In this document: positions 35,740-48,870 of the stretch, piece after piece
How the letters are laid out: each line of letters begins with the position of its first letter
How positions within the stretch are numbered: position 1 is the stretch's first letter
DNA from: Gibbula magus
Lineage: Eukaryota; Mollusca; Gastropoda; Trochida; Trochidae
Reading direction: 5' to 3'
Assembly (NCBI GenBank): GCA_936450465.1
Contig: OW388300.1
Location: 48,287,378 to 48,351,377, forward strand
DNA: 64,000 bases
Translations under genes and position numbers: made by a program
Notes under the pieces: generated by a model
Told to the model about the DNA's origin: nothing
The model's database searches: none
What the model saw: only the letters and a program-made list of their open reading frames with translations

Positions 35740-36622
35740 CATAAATCAATACGTCTCGTTATGATTAGTTTTATATCATATGATTCTATTGATTTCAAGC
35801 TCCAAGTACATATCATGCATTTTCACTTCATATTTTAAATTAGTCTTCAATACATATATAATACGTCTTGAAGATGTATTGTTTTAATGCGAATCTTTAT
35901 TATTATTAATATTTTCACTCTTTTTTTTCCCGATTCCTGAATTTACTGCTGATTTACAGGGATTGTAGAATGGGATCTGGAAATGTGTCGAACAGATTTC
36001 CGATTATTAAGCGTCCAGTACTATGGGACTCAGCTTTATTTCTTTCTCAACAATGTACGGAAACGTTTAAACTCACATTACCAGACCCTGGGTCATATTG
36101 ATATATACTAATAATGAGATGCTATTTCCAACACGTCTCAAATCAAATTACAGAACTTCCGTTCATGTTCTATTTGAAATATCACTCATGATGGATTTAT
36201 TTCAGATGATATAAATTACTTGTGAAATTTTATTTTTGTTGTGAATGTTGTCATTGACCAATTTGCCTTCTAGTCATGTCTATTTACACGAAACATTAAT
36301 TCTCAACGTGTCCTTTAACAGCACAAGCTTCCTACACATGTGATTATCCAAGCATACAGCGACAGACAAGGTATCATTTTAACATCCTTCTGGGTTTGAT
36401 ACCCCTTGTTGTTTTATGTGTGCCTTTGTCAACATATTCCTGATTTAGGTGAATTAAGTTTTAACTTGATTATTTATTCACAACGGTACATGTCAGAGCA
36501 CATGAAAGTTCATATTAGCAACATGCATATAGAAATACATATAGAGTTGAAAAATATGTGTTTACAATATTTAATCACATTTAATTGCAGAATATAATTG
36601 AATCATCCACTTCCATTTATTT
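35740..36622. repeat. duplicated block Z, copy 1 (first part)
   Basis: Matches 44.02-44.83 kb. Landmarks: CATATGATTCTATTGATTTC, TCCTGATTTAGGTGAATTA, TACATGTCAGAGCACATGAA, GTTGAAAAATATGTG. It contains a partial core repeat at about 36240-36350. Short frames in it (36406-36597) align with the sister copy but differ mostly at amino-acid-changing sites, so they are not conserved proteins. Confidence 0.75.
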
Positions 36623-37192
36623 TTTAAGAAGACTGAGATCTTTTAATGTTGACAGTTCTATTATGAACATGTTTTATAATTATTGTATCCAATCAATCAT
36701 TTTCTGTTCAGTGTTGGTTCGATGGCCTCTCCCTCTAACTAAAACAAACTTCCAAAAAAAATTGTAAACACCTGTTAAAAAATCACTGGCATATCTTTTA
36801 ACTCCCCCTGTCAATTTATGAAAATAATATTTTAAAGTCTGCCCACAAAATTGTACCAGACCCCTCCCATGACTTATACAATTGTTCCACCCTTTTACCA
36901 TCTAGGCGCAGGTTTCTTATTCCTAAAATGCGGACGAGAGGCACTCTCATCGTTTTTCACCTACGAGTATTAAACTTTTAAATGAACTTTAACTATACAA
37001 CCATGTATATAATTTTAACTCTGTTATGCTTCTAATGTATTATGTCTTTTTAGCTTGCACACTGCACACGTTCTACCTGTATTAAATATGTATATGTCTC
37101 ATCTTTGTATGTCTGTATTTTAATGTTACAAAATGTTGCATCACTGTTGTAAAACGAATTCCTATCGGGAAATAAAGTATTATTATTATTAT
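36623..37192 (+). mobile_element. 5'-truncated LINE insertion (3' end)
   Basis: The 5' end encodes L-R-R-L-R-S-F-N-V-D-S-S-I-M-N-M-F-Y, the 'LR.LRSFNV....L..FY' motif after the RT domain of LINE ORF2 proteins. Later R-F/V-S-Y-S and K-M-R-T-R-G-like pieces follow with stops. The 3' end is CCTATCGGGAAATAAAG plus (TAT)n at 37170-37192. The sister block at 44.82 kb lacks it: CCATTTAATTTTCAG is continuous there, while here the LINE splits it, giving a clear insertion/empty-site pair. Confidence 0.82.
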
Positions 37193-37765
37193 TAATTTTC
37201 AGTTTCATTATGTCTTTTGTTATTTCAACAAGAAATACTTTTTTTGTAATTGGTTAATTTTGGAATCAAATGTTTAAAGGTGCGTCCATTGAGCTTCATA
37301 AAATCGCCAAATAAATCACAATTACTTGTTTCAAATTAAAATCGAGCAACACCATTACACATGTGCAGAAACCGAAACTACACGTCCCATTTACATGCAC
37401 AGTAGTTATAAGACTTATTAAACATTTTCAACCTAAAGTTGCCTTTGTGTCTGTTGTAAAATATGTGTTCCAAAATTACGTTTGACTTATTGACGCGCGT
37501 TAAAACGCGATGTATTGTCCGGTTGTCGATCAGAAATTGATACTTTTTTTTAATATATTGATATACTTTTGGCAGAGATAAGGATTTGATTCATTGACAT
37601 ATCTTTATGTGTTGTAGGAAACCTGAAAGAAATACCTTCTATGGTAATCACGTATCCAAAGTTCATCCCAGAAGCGTATGGTTTCACAACATTCAATATA
37701 ACCATGGTAATTGTCCTGAGAAATATTCTTGAAAAAGCTACGGAAATCATTGACAATCAGAGACA
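37193..37765. repeat. duplicated block Z, copy 1 (second part), with a ~300-bp extra segment
   Basis: After AATTTTCAG it resumes the match to 44.83 kb, is then interrupted by about 280 bp (37275-37550) not in the sister copy, and resumes at GGCAGAGATAAGGATTTGAT (37571; sister at 44880) and ACCTTCTATGGTAA. The extra segment is unidentified. Confidence 0.65.
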
Positions 37766-38224
37766 TTGGTTTAAACATATTTGATTCGTAATGTAAAGGA
37801 TTTGGGAACAAGTTATCCAACTTAGGATACCTTCTCCTTGTTATTTACAGTATATAACATTACATTCGTAAGGAAGATGACAAGTACTGGAGAAGAAAAT
37901 TAACATTAACAAGAACTGATACATAAGTATAACTGTGTTACATAGATCGTTTGGTCTCGTGAATAAATGATTGAACTAGATTAAATACATTTACATTTTG
38001 ACAAAATGACAGGTGTGCACTTCCCTCTAACAAAAGCTATGAAGTATGCGCTCCAATGATGACATGACTTTTTCTCTCTGATAATTGTATAGATAACATT
38101 AAAAGAAAAAATGGTAAGAGTTCTCAACATTATTACCACACATAAACTTTGGATCAGGTTTCATTCCAATTTTGTTTAAATCAAAATTAAATGTGCATTA
38201 ACATGCATAACGTAGTTTTGAGTT

Positions 38225-39660
38225 GAAACTGTTAAATTTTATTTTACCATGTGAAAAATATCTTGGAGCAGAGGCACACTTATAAGTTATAGATGTTTTA
38301 AATACTGAAATGATAGATTATTCAATGAACATATTGCATATGGAAAGAAAGATTCCTTTGACTGTTTAAGTCTGGAGTAAGGATTTTGGATGGTGTACAT
38401 TAAGTTTAATTGGTCTTTTTCTTGTAATGGTTCCAACCCAGTTTCAAAGTATAAACAAATCTTAGATGTATATTTGGGTAATCCAGTAATAATCCTTACT
38501 GCTTGTAACTGTATTTACTCTAATTTATTGACTTGATCTTGTGTACACCCATCCCAGACTTCGCATGCCTATTCGAGATGCGGTCTTATAGACACAACAT
38601 AAATCATTTTAAGAGTATCTCTACTTACTACATATTTTAGGCGTCGGAGGGAGGTTACCATCGTTGAAACTCTTTTTATAATAGTTACGATATTGTCTGC
38701 CCATTTCCCATTTCTTGCTAAAATTACGCGAAGATGTTTATGCTTCTCAAACATTTGTACTTCAACTCCATCCAATTTAAGATGTACATTGTCTGTATTA
38801 TTGTGTAGCGAAAGAAAACAAGTTTCTGTTTTGGTTATATCTGATTAACCACTTTTTACCCCACATGTTTAGCTTGACTAAATTAGCATTCAGCTTCATT
38901 TCTGTTTCATTATGTTTCACTGACGAGCAAGCAAGTGACGAGTCATCAGCAAAAAGACGTGTAAGACAATCTAACTCATCTGCTATATCATTTATGTACA
39001 CAATAAATAAGAATGGGCTTAGAACTGACCCTTGCGGGATGCCAGTTTTGGGTAGTCTTGGTTTAGAAATTGATCCATTTATAAACACGCTCTGACTGCG
39101 ATTACTTATGTAACATGTTAACCATCCCAATAACTGCCTGTGTATACCATATTTTTTAAGTTTTAATAACAAACCCCTACGCCAAACACGATCGAATGTT
39201 TTTGACACATCTCAAAACACCATACAGTAATTTTCTTTTCTGTCTAAAGATTCACAAATCTGAAGATATATTTCAGTTGAATGTCCAGGCTGAAAGCCAG
39301 ATTGGCATTTATAAAGAGGTTATACACCTGATAAGTGAAGTCGGTATATAGTTAGACGCTAGAGTTGGGTCACCTTTCTTATAGAGAGGCATGACATTAG
39401 CAACTTTCCATTCAAATGGATATACACATGTTTGTAAAGACATATTAAACAATAAACCTAACACGTGACTTATTGAGTGAACAACACTTTTCAAAGGTTG
39501 ATAGCTTATTTTGTCGGGACCGTACGTTTTTTTCGCATGTAAACATTTAATGACATCTTAATCTTTCTGCCTTTTCAAAATCAGAAAAGCAAGATAGGGA
39601 TGGTCCTGATCATCGTTAGATTTTAGAGGGGGTATGGAGGTGCTGAAGCCAGATTGCTTC
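38225..39660 (-). pseudogene. LINE (jockey/CR1-type) reverse transcriptase pseudogene
   Basis: RT motifs in order on the minus strand: Y-G-P-D-K-I-S (about 39530), L-L-F-N-M-S-L, F-E-W-K-V-A-N-V-M-P-L-Y-K-K-G-D-P (39.43 kb), G-F-Q-P-G-H-S-T (39.3 kb), a V-F-stop-D-V-S-K-T-F-D-R-V-W block (39.2 kb), G-I-P-Q-G-S-V-L-S-P (39.03 kb), L-F-A-D-D-S-S-L (38.95 kb; catalytic Asp pair kept), then H-L-R-V-I-L and L-R-R-L-K-Y. The stop in VF(C)DVSK is one TGA. A frameshift lies near 38790 and another near 39300. The 5' ORF1 and endonuclease are absent. It sits between block Z and block X in copy 1 only. Confidence 0.85.
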
Positions 39661-39839
39661 ACTAAATAAAGTAGTAATGAGAGCCATTCCCACCAACTCC
39701 TAGACTCTGAAACGTGAAAATGATGTTATCTAGAATATACTGTTCTCCTAAATTCCACTACACTCAAAGTTTTAAAATCAGATATTATATTTCTAGTCCA
39801 CACGAAAGAACACAAGGTTAAATAGTATCGTCACATTGT

Positions 39840-41960
39840 CTCACCATGCTTGAATTCAAATTGCCAATTTCATCTACATCCTTTTCATCAACTTTGAAAA
39901 CTTTGTTCCTCATTGACGTCAATCAAATGGTGGGATGAACTAACCAACTGTGTAACATGTGTTTCTTTAGTCAAATGATTCTCATTCTCTTTGTTGACTG
40001 TTATCCGTTGTCACAGACAGAATCAATACCCACATGCTACTGGTCTGTTTGAGGAAAGAGTGATTAATTGTCTATACTGGTATTTACTTGATGTCAGTTT
40101 CAACACAATTGTTCCTTTGCACGAATATATTGATGGTTAACGAACTTCCTATAACTTGCACCAACAATCAGATAGTTCAGAGGACAAAAAGTGGTGAAAT
40201 CCCCCAGCCGAATCCTACCGGATTCTTCAGGATTTACAAATATTTGGGAGAATCCGGAAGGATCCGTCAAATGAGGTTCAGTCCGTCTATTCTGTCGTAT
40301 CAGATAATGCTATTTGTTATCATGTGCATGTGAAAAAATAACCAAATATTATTACAGCAAATGTATTCAATTAATTGAATTGAATTTGGATGTATACACT
40401 AATATGCATTATACATATGTACATATGTCAATGTTGCACTTCTAAAGCAGGATTTGAATAAAGGAATTACTTTTATTGATTACACATAATTGAGTTGTTA
40501 GCCATATTGCTGTTTCCCCCTATAAATACATGATAATGGATAACATTCTAGATAAAAAGATTAATAATGTAAACATAGACCAACATTAAGCAACAGTGTT
40601 CCCTGTCGAACGTGTTACTTGAATATCTCAGTCATCATATGAACACAGATGATTTGAAATTGTAGTTTGAATGATGGAATTATTCATTCAAATGAACATG
40701 AATTTTGTTTTGTTTATAAAGATACCACAGCAAATACATTCCTACAGCTGTAATCAAGTTAGATTTTATCGATGTCACACATTCGGTGGTCACCAGGGAA
40801 CATGTACAGTGAAGCTTGGAACATTTCACAACTTATATTCAGAAGAGGATATCGTTTTCACACTCCTCACGTCTTACATAATGCTTGTCTAAACTATAAA
40901 TTGTTTTCATGTCTGCAATACTCTGCAGACGAGTATTAGCTATTGGAGATTAGTACTGTTACATTCCCCAATATTTTCATTAATTTCACGCATTTTTTTT
41001 CTGGGTCCTAAAGTTTCAAAATATAGAACGTTGTGTTCCAAAGCTCATTTAAATGCACACACATGACTAACATAGCAATTATATCATACATGTGGTCTCT
41101 TATATAACACTTCTGTGTATGATGCACACATCCATTCTTGCATATTGTACAATACTCCAAAGGTTACATGTCATACTTCGATTCCTGCATGATTGCGTCA
41201 TATATGACAATACAATAGTATTAAGTCTATCAGCCTTTGCATGATATATTATCTGAGGTAAAGACTTTTGAAAATATTATGTTGATGTGCAATGTATCTT
41301 CACCAAACATACAGGTATAACCTACTGGTCAAGGTGAGTATATATAAGACTTCAGCGATATAGTGCTTTTGATCCTGAAAAGAAACAGTAGTTTATAACG
41401 TATGTGGCTAAGAATAACATGCAAGAATTGTTAAGATCACAGAATTGTTTGTGATATTCCACACAAAACAGAAGTTATCGACGCTGGTAAAATGGCAATA
41501 CTGTTCTTAAACGTGTTTATGTTATGTATTTACATTTGTACACATGGTCACATTCGAATAATTGCTCATGCTTATTACACGTGTATAATGACCCATAACA
41601 CACACTAGCACCACTACGTTGTTGGCTCGCCAAGATTACTGGGTTTTATCAATAGTCTTACATAGTGGGAAAATTTGGAACATTTGTATAGGTTTTGTGT
41701 CCTGAGTTCCAGGTAGATGTTCATGCTTACATTGTAGATGCATTTGCAGAGAATTCCAGAGATGATTTGGATCCTTATTCCAATTGTCTTAGATTCCATG
41801 TTGTCCTATGAACTTGTGAGCTTGTAAACTTGTAAAACATGGATGTCGCACTTCAATTAATTGTGTAATATCGTTTGATTAAGTTCATTAAAATAGTTCA
41901 TTGATATATTTAATTGGTCTCTTTGTGGTTCATTTCCCAAACTAAATTATCTTGTATTAT
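39840..41960. repeat. duplicated block X, copy 1
   Basis: Landmarks in order: GCTTGAATTCAAATTG (39849), GGGATGAACTAACCAACTGT, the ~170-bp core at 39.99-40.16 kb, GAAGCTTGGAACATTTCACA with CAGAAGAGGATAT (40.81), TTCCTGCATGATTGCGTCAT (41.18), CTTCACCAAACATACAGG (41.30) and a CTCGCCAAGATTACTGGGTT segment (41.63). The same order recurs at 45.6 and 55.1 kb. No conserved coding frame was found. Function unknown. Confidence 0.82.
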
Positions 41961-43065
41961 AACTTATATAAAGGCCAATGACAACTTAACAACTCCATCT
42001 TGAGATTACTACAACAGCGCAAAACGACCTTTTCAACAATCAATGCCAGACTATTGATTCCCTGCAATGAAATAACTCTTCTCTCATCGTTGATTACACG
42101 TTCATCGCCAGGTCCTAGAGGATAATGGTAGTTTGATGGTGAGAACTTACTAATGAAAGTCTGTATGTGTAACGTGCTATTGAGTCAGCCTGTCATCACG
42201 TGACTGGTCATTGACGACGGAAATGTCTCTGATTAGTCTGAATGGTTCAATAATTCCTCTCATAATTATACTACCTGCAATAAACTGGTCAAGGTTCTCA
42301 ACATGCTTTTATTCATACACAATGCACATTTAAACATGTGTCTTCCATCACAGATAACTCGTGAATCTTGTTTATGTATAGCATATAGATCTTAATCAAA
42401 TAGAAACTATAGTTTTTATACATGTAGGTCACTTGAATTAGAAGAAGAGTGTAATAAAAGCATGGCAAGTGGGCTATTAGTTTCGATGAGTGTCGTGTGA
42501 ATGTTTGAAGCGACTTTCGAAAGGCAAACACAGTCTCAGAGACCATGTTGACTACATCGTTATTGACTACTGTAGCTAATGTATGAATCATCTGTACAAA
42601 TAAGAATTATCTCCCAAACAGATTAAAATGCGTAGAAGGAAATTATAATGGAAACCCCAAAAAGCGAAACCAACTGATCAATGACATATATAGTTTGATC
42701 TAGAATGTTCCATCATAATGTATTCAAACACAGAGAAACGATATCACAAAAATCGTGTTCGAACCTCTATTCAACGATAAAATAAGCCAATCAAAACCAA
42801 GATTTTTAAATGTCATGGTAGAATTATTGCTTTGAAATTGTTAATTTTCCAGCGCAAACACACATCCTGACATGGGATTCTTAAATGTGCAATTTACATG
42901 TAGATGACTTATTCGTTACATTCTTTATCAGGTAACACTGAATGCAAGTCTTAAGCGCCTATCACCATGATTTTTCGTAAATTTCAATGTTTAGAAAGAA
43001 TCTCACATTGTTTAAGTTGATTTGAAACATATCTCAAATAATTACTGCAGTGCTTCAGATGCACC
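41960..43065. repeat. distal segments after block X, copy 1
   Basis: Landmarks: AAGGCCAATGACAACTTAAC (41.97), AATGCCAGACTATTGATTCC, GATAATGGTAGTTTGATGGT, TCATCACGTGACTGGTCATT (42.19), AAACACACATCCTGACATGG (42.85), ATTTTTCGTAAATTTCAATG (42.97). Their counterparts are at 48.63-48.86 plus 49.85-50.16 and at 57.32-58.34. AC(T)TATATAAAGGCCAATGAC resembles a TATA box, but no transcript can be shown. Confidence 0.75.
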
Positions 43066-43895
43066 CCGTCAACAGATTAATAATTGATATCAAATAATAA
43101 TTGTAATACTTATTTCTTTAAACTATTACTTGGCAACAGCATGTTCACATTCCAGAAAAAAAGAAGTTTAATAGCCTTACATAAGAGGACAATTCAAAAG
43201 GTTATACGCCCCAAATATAAAAAAGTATGTGAGTAAGATTCCCGAGTTTTATACACCTTTGCTGAAGCATTGCTATTAGAATTGTTTTATTAATCATGGT
43301 ATTCCAATATTTTCTCTGAATCTTTCTCTTCGATTCAAAATGACAGATCGATGTTTCTTCTTCAGACCACAGGTGCTCTCGAAGTATCACTACTTGGAGG
43401 GATCCTGAAGCTTCAGATGACTCTTACATAGTATTTATAAAGACAATGTTTAATAGCTAATGTTTTTCAATGATGACAATGTCGATGTTAAAGGACTTAC
43501 CTGTGAGGTTTGTTTTAGTCATATGCCAGGGTATAGAAATAAAGCAGTTTGAAGCCTTTGCAGATGGATGTAGTTTTTTAGCCACCTCCTTCAGGGACAG
43601 GTCATTAATTTTGTTTCTTTTCATTCTCATTTAGAGTTGTTCTAAAGATCACATATCATAACGGTGGAAATCATAAAACACAACTTTTATGACACAATAG
43701 TGTTAAATATGATGTTAATACAAAAACCCACGAATAATAGCATTTCATTGTCAGAGTGTGGTGAACATTCAACAATGGTAAAATGTGTTATTGAAAATGA
43801 ACATAAAGCCGTCCCACGTAGTTTGAATGAATGTGAATGATATCGGGGTTTTTTGTCATCCAGGTGAGGCCATTAAATTCAGCAGCGATAATAAA
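43066..43895. other. AT-rich DNA, nothing recognised
   Basis: Separates the copy 1 segments from block Z copy 2. No gene or repeat identified. Confidence 0.35.
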
Positions 43896-43899
43896 ACCA

Positions 43900-45055
43900 T
43901 TCAATTCAAATTCATTTATGAGAGCATTTCCTTCCGATTTCACACTATCTTTATTATACTTAGAGTTTATGAATGAAACTAGTGTTAAGGTCAGTTACTT
44001 AAAAATCAATATATCTATGTATTATTAGTTTTATTTCACATGATTCGATTGATTTCAAATTCCTAGTACACATGGATTATTTACACTTCATATTTTATAC
44101 CTCTCAGATAATTCTGGCATAGCTGGCACAGCAGCAACAAGGAGAATAATGCTGAATCAGCTTTATTTCTATCTCCTCTCAGGCTAACAATGCACTGGCA
44201 AGGAAACGTTTAAACTCCCATTACCAGAGACCCTGGGTCATATTGATTAACGATAATGAGATGTCATTGTCCAATACGTCTAAAGTCAAATTAAACAACT
44301 TCAAAGCCTCATGTTCTATTTGAAATGATACACGTGAAGAATTTATTTCAGATGATATCATGTACGTCATTGACCATTTTGACTCCTTTTCATTCTCACA
44401 GACATAATCAATGTTAGCAGCATACTGGCTTGTAAAATGATTAATTGTCTGCACTGGCTTATAGCTGATACCAGTTCCAACTTAAGTGTCTGTTTGCACG
44501 ACATATTGATTGTCAACGTGTCCTTAAACAGCACCAGCTTCCTTACACACGTGATTATTTAATCATAAAGCGCAAGGCAAGGTATAAACTTTTCTCATCC
44601 TTAAGGGTTTGAGACCCCTTACAGTTATATGTGTGCCTCGGAAACATTATTCCTGATTTAGATGAATTATGTTTCAACTTGCTTAACTGTTCACAAAGGT
44701 ACATGTCAGAGCACATGAAAGTACATGTTACCAACATACAAATAGAAATGCATATAAAGTTGAAAAATATTTGCTTAAAATGCACATTTAATTGCAGAAT
44801 AATTCAGCCACCTCCATTTAATTTTCAGTTTTGGAACTTTTGGAATCAAATGATTAACATTACATAGACAGATATATTTTGGCAGAGATAAGGATTTGAT
44901 TCATTGACATATATTTATGTATTGTAGCAAATCAAATCAATTGTTCAGGACGGTTACCTTCTATGGTAAATAAGAATCAATCTAAAGTTCATTCAAAAAC
45001 CTTATGGTTTCACAAAACTATATATAAATATGTTAAATGCTCTTAGAAATATTCT
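43900..45055. repeat. duplicated block Z, copy 2 (no LINE)
   Basis: Uninterrupted relative of 35.74-37.77 kb, with a core repeat at 44.38-44.56 kb. It shows the pre-insertion state CCATTTAATTTTCAGTTTTG at 44.81-44.83 kb. Confidence 0.78.
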
Positions 45056-45059
45056 TGAG

Positions 45060-45490
45060 AAGTTGCTAGCCAGAATTTATTATATGGCGAGCGATGAAAT
45101 ACCGGGATTTATCAGTGAAATAAACTGTCTATCAAGCTACAGTGAAAATAACTTATATTTTCACTGCGAACGGTGACTGATATAATTTGACGTCATAAAA
45201 CAATGGTCTCGCGCGGCGATTTGGCTTATGACGTCACAGTGTTACTGTGGTGACGGGCTGTTCCTTGCGGCCGCTTGGCGTGAAAACGACCCTTTTCGGA
45301 CGTAATAACATGGATAATATCATATAATAAACAGAATATCCGTCAATTCTTGACAAATACCATGTTTATCTCATCTCGTGAGGTAGAAAAGTTATATATT
45401 TTCACTCGTGGCTGCGCCACTCGTGAAAATATAACCTTTCTACCTCACTCGATGAGATAAACATGGTATTAGTCAAGAAAAGACAGATAT
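45060..45490. repeat. foldback element with TGACGTCA motifs
   Basis: The hairpin at about 45342-45480 has arms of about 65 bp (TACCATGTTTATCTCATCTC, GAGGTAGAAA, ATATTTTCACTCGTGG) around a CTGCG loop. TGACGTCA palindromes occur upstream (about 45190 and 45230), with a GC-rich patch at 45205-45295. Absent from block copies 1 and 3. Confidence 0.82.
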
Positions 45491-45599
45491 CCTCTATATA
45501 TTGTTCCACTCAATTCTATTAATCTATACGTCATGGTATCAGATCGCGTCTACGGGTCAAAAGCTGCACGCATAAGGAAACAAGTTTATATGTTATCTT

Positions 45600-47950
45600 C
45601 ATATTGACTGGATATGCTTGAATTCAAATTGTTCATTTCGTCTACATCCTTTACATCAACTTTTAAAATGTTCTTCCTCGTTGACGTTGGTCAAACGGTA
45701 GGATGAACGAACCAACTGTGTAACATGTGCTTGTTTAGTCAAATGATTCTCATTCCGTTTGTTGACTCTTATCCGCTGACACTGGTTTATTTGAGGAAAG
45801 AATGATTAATTGTTTATACTGGCATTTACCTGACAGCTCTGACATAATTGTTCCAATACACGAAGACATTGTTTGTAAACGATCTTCCCTCAACATGCAC
45901 CAACACCTGCATATCTCAGTCTGTGTTTTCAATCGTCAATTCTGTCATATCAGTTAATGCTATTTGTAATCACGTAAATGTTAAACATATTATTAAATCA
46001 AAAGTATTCAAATTTAATAAATTGATTATGGATACATACATTAATATGCATTATAAATTTGTCAATATTGCACTACAGGAATTACACTAATTGCTTACTA
46101 ATCATAGAGTTGTTATCCATGTTGCTGTTTCCCTCTATCAATATATGATAATGGATACAGATTAAGATAAAAAATATGTAGCCATAGAGCAATACGAAGC
46201 TGCAGTGCTACACGTTCATCTTGTTATTTAAATACCAAAATCATCATATCAACACAGATTATAAATAGTTGGTCTAATGGTCTAATGGAATGATAGAATC
46301 ATATGAAAAAAGGGAACAGTACAGTGAAGCTGGAAATGTTTCACAACTTATATTCAGAAGAGGATATCATTTCTTTAAACTATCAAATGGTTTCACAACT
46401 GCATTACTCTGTAGGTGAGTATCAACTATTGGAAATTCCTATCATTAAATTCTTCAAAAAATTCAAAGATGGCAAATATGGAGTATCGTGCTCCAAATGG
46501 TCATTTAATCGTACACACATGTCTGATATAGCGTTATATACCTCAAGGCCAATTTAACAGTCTTTGAATTGAGTTGTTTTTCTGGAAGAACGTCCCTTTC
46601 AAAGGAACTGGGGCTTTACACTTCCTAATGAGACGGCCTTATACAGGATAGTACCTCCCTGGGATAGCCTTGTAAAGAATAATAATCTTGCAAAAGGGCA
46701 ATATCCAGTATATGGCCCTCTAAGTACAAGTCTTTGTAGGCAATACAGGCAGTCTAATTGAGTAAATTAATATATCCACAAAATTGCTAAATTAAACATT
46801 ATCATAGTAGACAATGGGGTATTCGAACAGAAGGCTCTACCACTAGACCACAGAGGATTGGTGACCGAGAGGGGTTGTTTGTTAAGCTGTATGCTGCTTT
46901 CGGATAACTTCCATGATATTTTATGTGCGCTTTATCTTACTTGGATTACCTCCAGTAAAAACATTTCAACAACTGCACTCATATTAGTATTTGTTTTTCG
47001 GTATATAACATAGATAAAACCCTCATGCTCTGGCGTTCTGGCGAAGAGAAGCCAATTTGCTAGAACACCCTCGTATTCAGGTGTTATCCAATACATTATA
47101 CATATACATATATACGTGTGCATTATGGAAAAAATCTGAAATGTACATGTCATTGGTTTATACTAAGTTTGTGCATGATTAAATCATACATAACAATACA
47201 ATAGTCTGCAATTGATCAGTCTTTACATGATTTATTTTCTATGCATACATGTGATCTCGCGTATGGCGCAGACATGCATGCATGCATGTTGTCAGAAACT
47301 CAATGTTTTAGGGTTCTTCCTGCATGATTGCGTCATATATGACAATACAAACGTCTGTAGTTTATTAGCCTTTGCCTGATATATAATCTGAAGTTAAAGA
47401 GTTATAAATACAATATGTTGATGATACCCGATTTATCTTCACCAAACATACAGGTATAATCTGCTGGTCACGGTGTGTCTACAAGAAACTTCAGCGATAT
47501 AGTGTTTTTCATCAATAACAGAAACAACAGCTTGTATTTTGTGATGCTACGGGAATACAATACAGGAATTCTTGAGATCATAGATAGATTGTCATATTCC
47601 ACACAAAACACAAGTTATCTATCCCGACACAATGTCAATATTCTTACTTCATATGTTTATACTATGTATTTGTGCACATATCATCACACTCGACTAACAG
47701 CTCATGCTCATGCGTATTAACACGTTTTATGACCCTTAACTAGGTAGGTCTTATGTCCTGATTTCAAGGTAGATGCATATGCAGACTGTTCCAAAGATGG
47801 ATTGGATTCTTACTCCAATTGTGTCAGTCCTACTTTGTGGAAGGCATAGTAGAAAGATGTTCTGTACACTTGTGGGCTTGACAAAACATGAAACCTATCA
47901 AAATGTTTGTTGAATTGCATCTCATTTCAAACATTATCGCTCGCCAAAGG
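45600..47950. repeat. duplicated block X, copy 2
   Basis: Counterpart of 39.84-41.96 and 55.1-57.3 kb, with core repeat at 45.75-45.91, GAAGCTGGAAATGTTTCACA (46.33), CTGCATGATTGCGTCATATA (47.32) and CTTCACCAAACATACAGG (47.44). It is interrupted by a SINE-like insertion at about 46565-47090. Confidence 0.82.
46565..47090 (-). repeat. insertion with degenerate tRNA-like SINE head
   Basis: This stretch is missing from the other two block copies. On the minus strand at 46854-46815 it reads CTGTGGTCTAGTGGTAGAGC, a tRNA A-box-like sequence, followed very closely by TTCTGTTCGAATACCCC, a B-box-like sequence. The anticodon region seems deleted. Read as a SINE or tRNA pseudogene relic. Confidence 0.5.
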
Positions 47951-48179
47951 GACAGCACAAGTTTCTGAAGTTAAGTCATGTCTCAATGTGGAGTCCTGAA
48001 TTCTTTGTTACACCGCGCCAATGTTTGCTGAACTTCAATGCTTAGGGTCAACTAAGCTTTTCAAGTAAAAGTAAACTGAGAATAAAACACTTTCAGTTCA
48101 TCAGCGATATTGTTTGATTTCATTAGAATGTTATTTAACATATAACATATTATTCCACAAACTAATTATATAAATTATC

Positions 48180-48615
48180 TTTTATCATCCAAAACTGTGT
48201 TCCACAGGAGATATCGCTTGTGTGAGATCAAGCGATATCTCCTAGGAGATTTAGTTTTGGCAGTAGATTTTGTACAATGCCATCTCACCGTCAACTACAT
48301 GACATCACACTGCTTTTACATCATCAGGTAATGACATCACAATGCTATGACGTCATAAACATGATGACGTCACAATGCTATGACCTCACCGCACTGGAAG
48401 TCAAATGCCAGAGATGTTTACACTATTTTCACTTAAACATAATAAGAATGATTTTGGACGATAAATAGAATCTCACCCTCGTGTCTACTGATACCAAATA
48501 TATCAACACGTGTTGATAAAAGTAAAACTATCCTCGGCAAGCCTTGGATATTTGTAACTTTTATCAAATCGTGTTGATATATTTGATATCAGAAGACACT
48601 TGGGTGAGATTCTCT
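48180..48615. mobile_element. TGACGTCA/hairpin MITE, copy A
   Basis: 5' part: hairpin AGGAGATATCGCTTG / CAAGCGATATCTCCT (48207-48242). Middle: tandem ATGACGTCACAATGCTATGA motifs (48.34-48.39). 3' part: hairpin at 48475-48615, arms AGAATCTCACCC / GGGTGAGATTCT and ATATATCAACACG / CGTGTTGATATAT, tip CCTCGGCAAGCCTTGG. A near-identical layout lies at 50.68-51.09 kb. No coding capacity. Confidence 0.82.
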
Positions 48616-48629
48616 ATATACTATAATGT

Positions 48630-48870
48630 AACGGCCAATAACAGCTGAACAGCACCGTCGTCAGATTAATACAATAAACCAAACGCCTGTTTCAACAACC
48701 AATGCCAGATTATCGATCACCTGCAATGAAATTACTCTTCTCTCGTTGTTCATTTTCTCCTAGGTTCATTACCAACTCCTACATGATGATTTTGTTTGAT
48801 GTTGAGGACTGACTGACAATGGGTCTAATGAAAGTCTGTTTATGTTATTTGCTTTTGAGTCAGACTGTCA
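48630..48870. repeat. distal segments after block X, copy 2 (first piece)
   Basis: ACGGCCAATAACAGCTGAAC, AATGCCAGATTATCGATCAC and TAATGAAAGTCTGTTTATG correspond to 41.97 and 57.32 kb. The MITE at 48.18 kb sits just before it. Confidence 0.7.

Noticed and set aside
36406..36597. 63-aa frame similar to one at 44631-44867
   Set aside because: The similarity is DNA-level block duplication. Most differences change the amino acid, so there is no sign of protein constraint.
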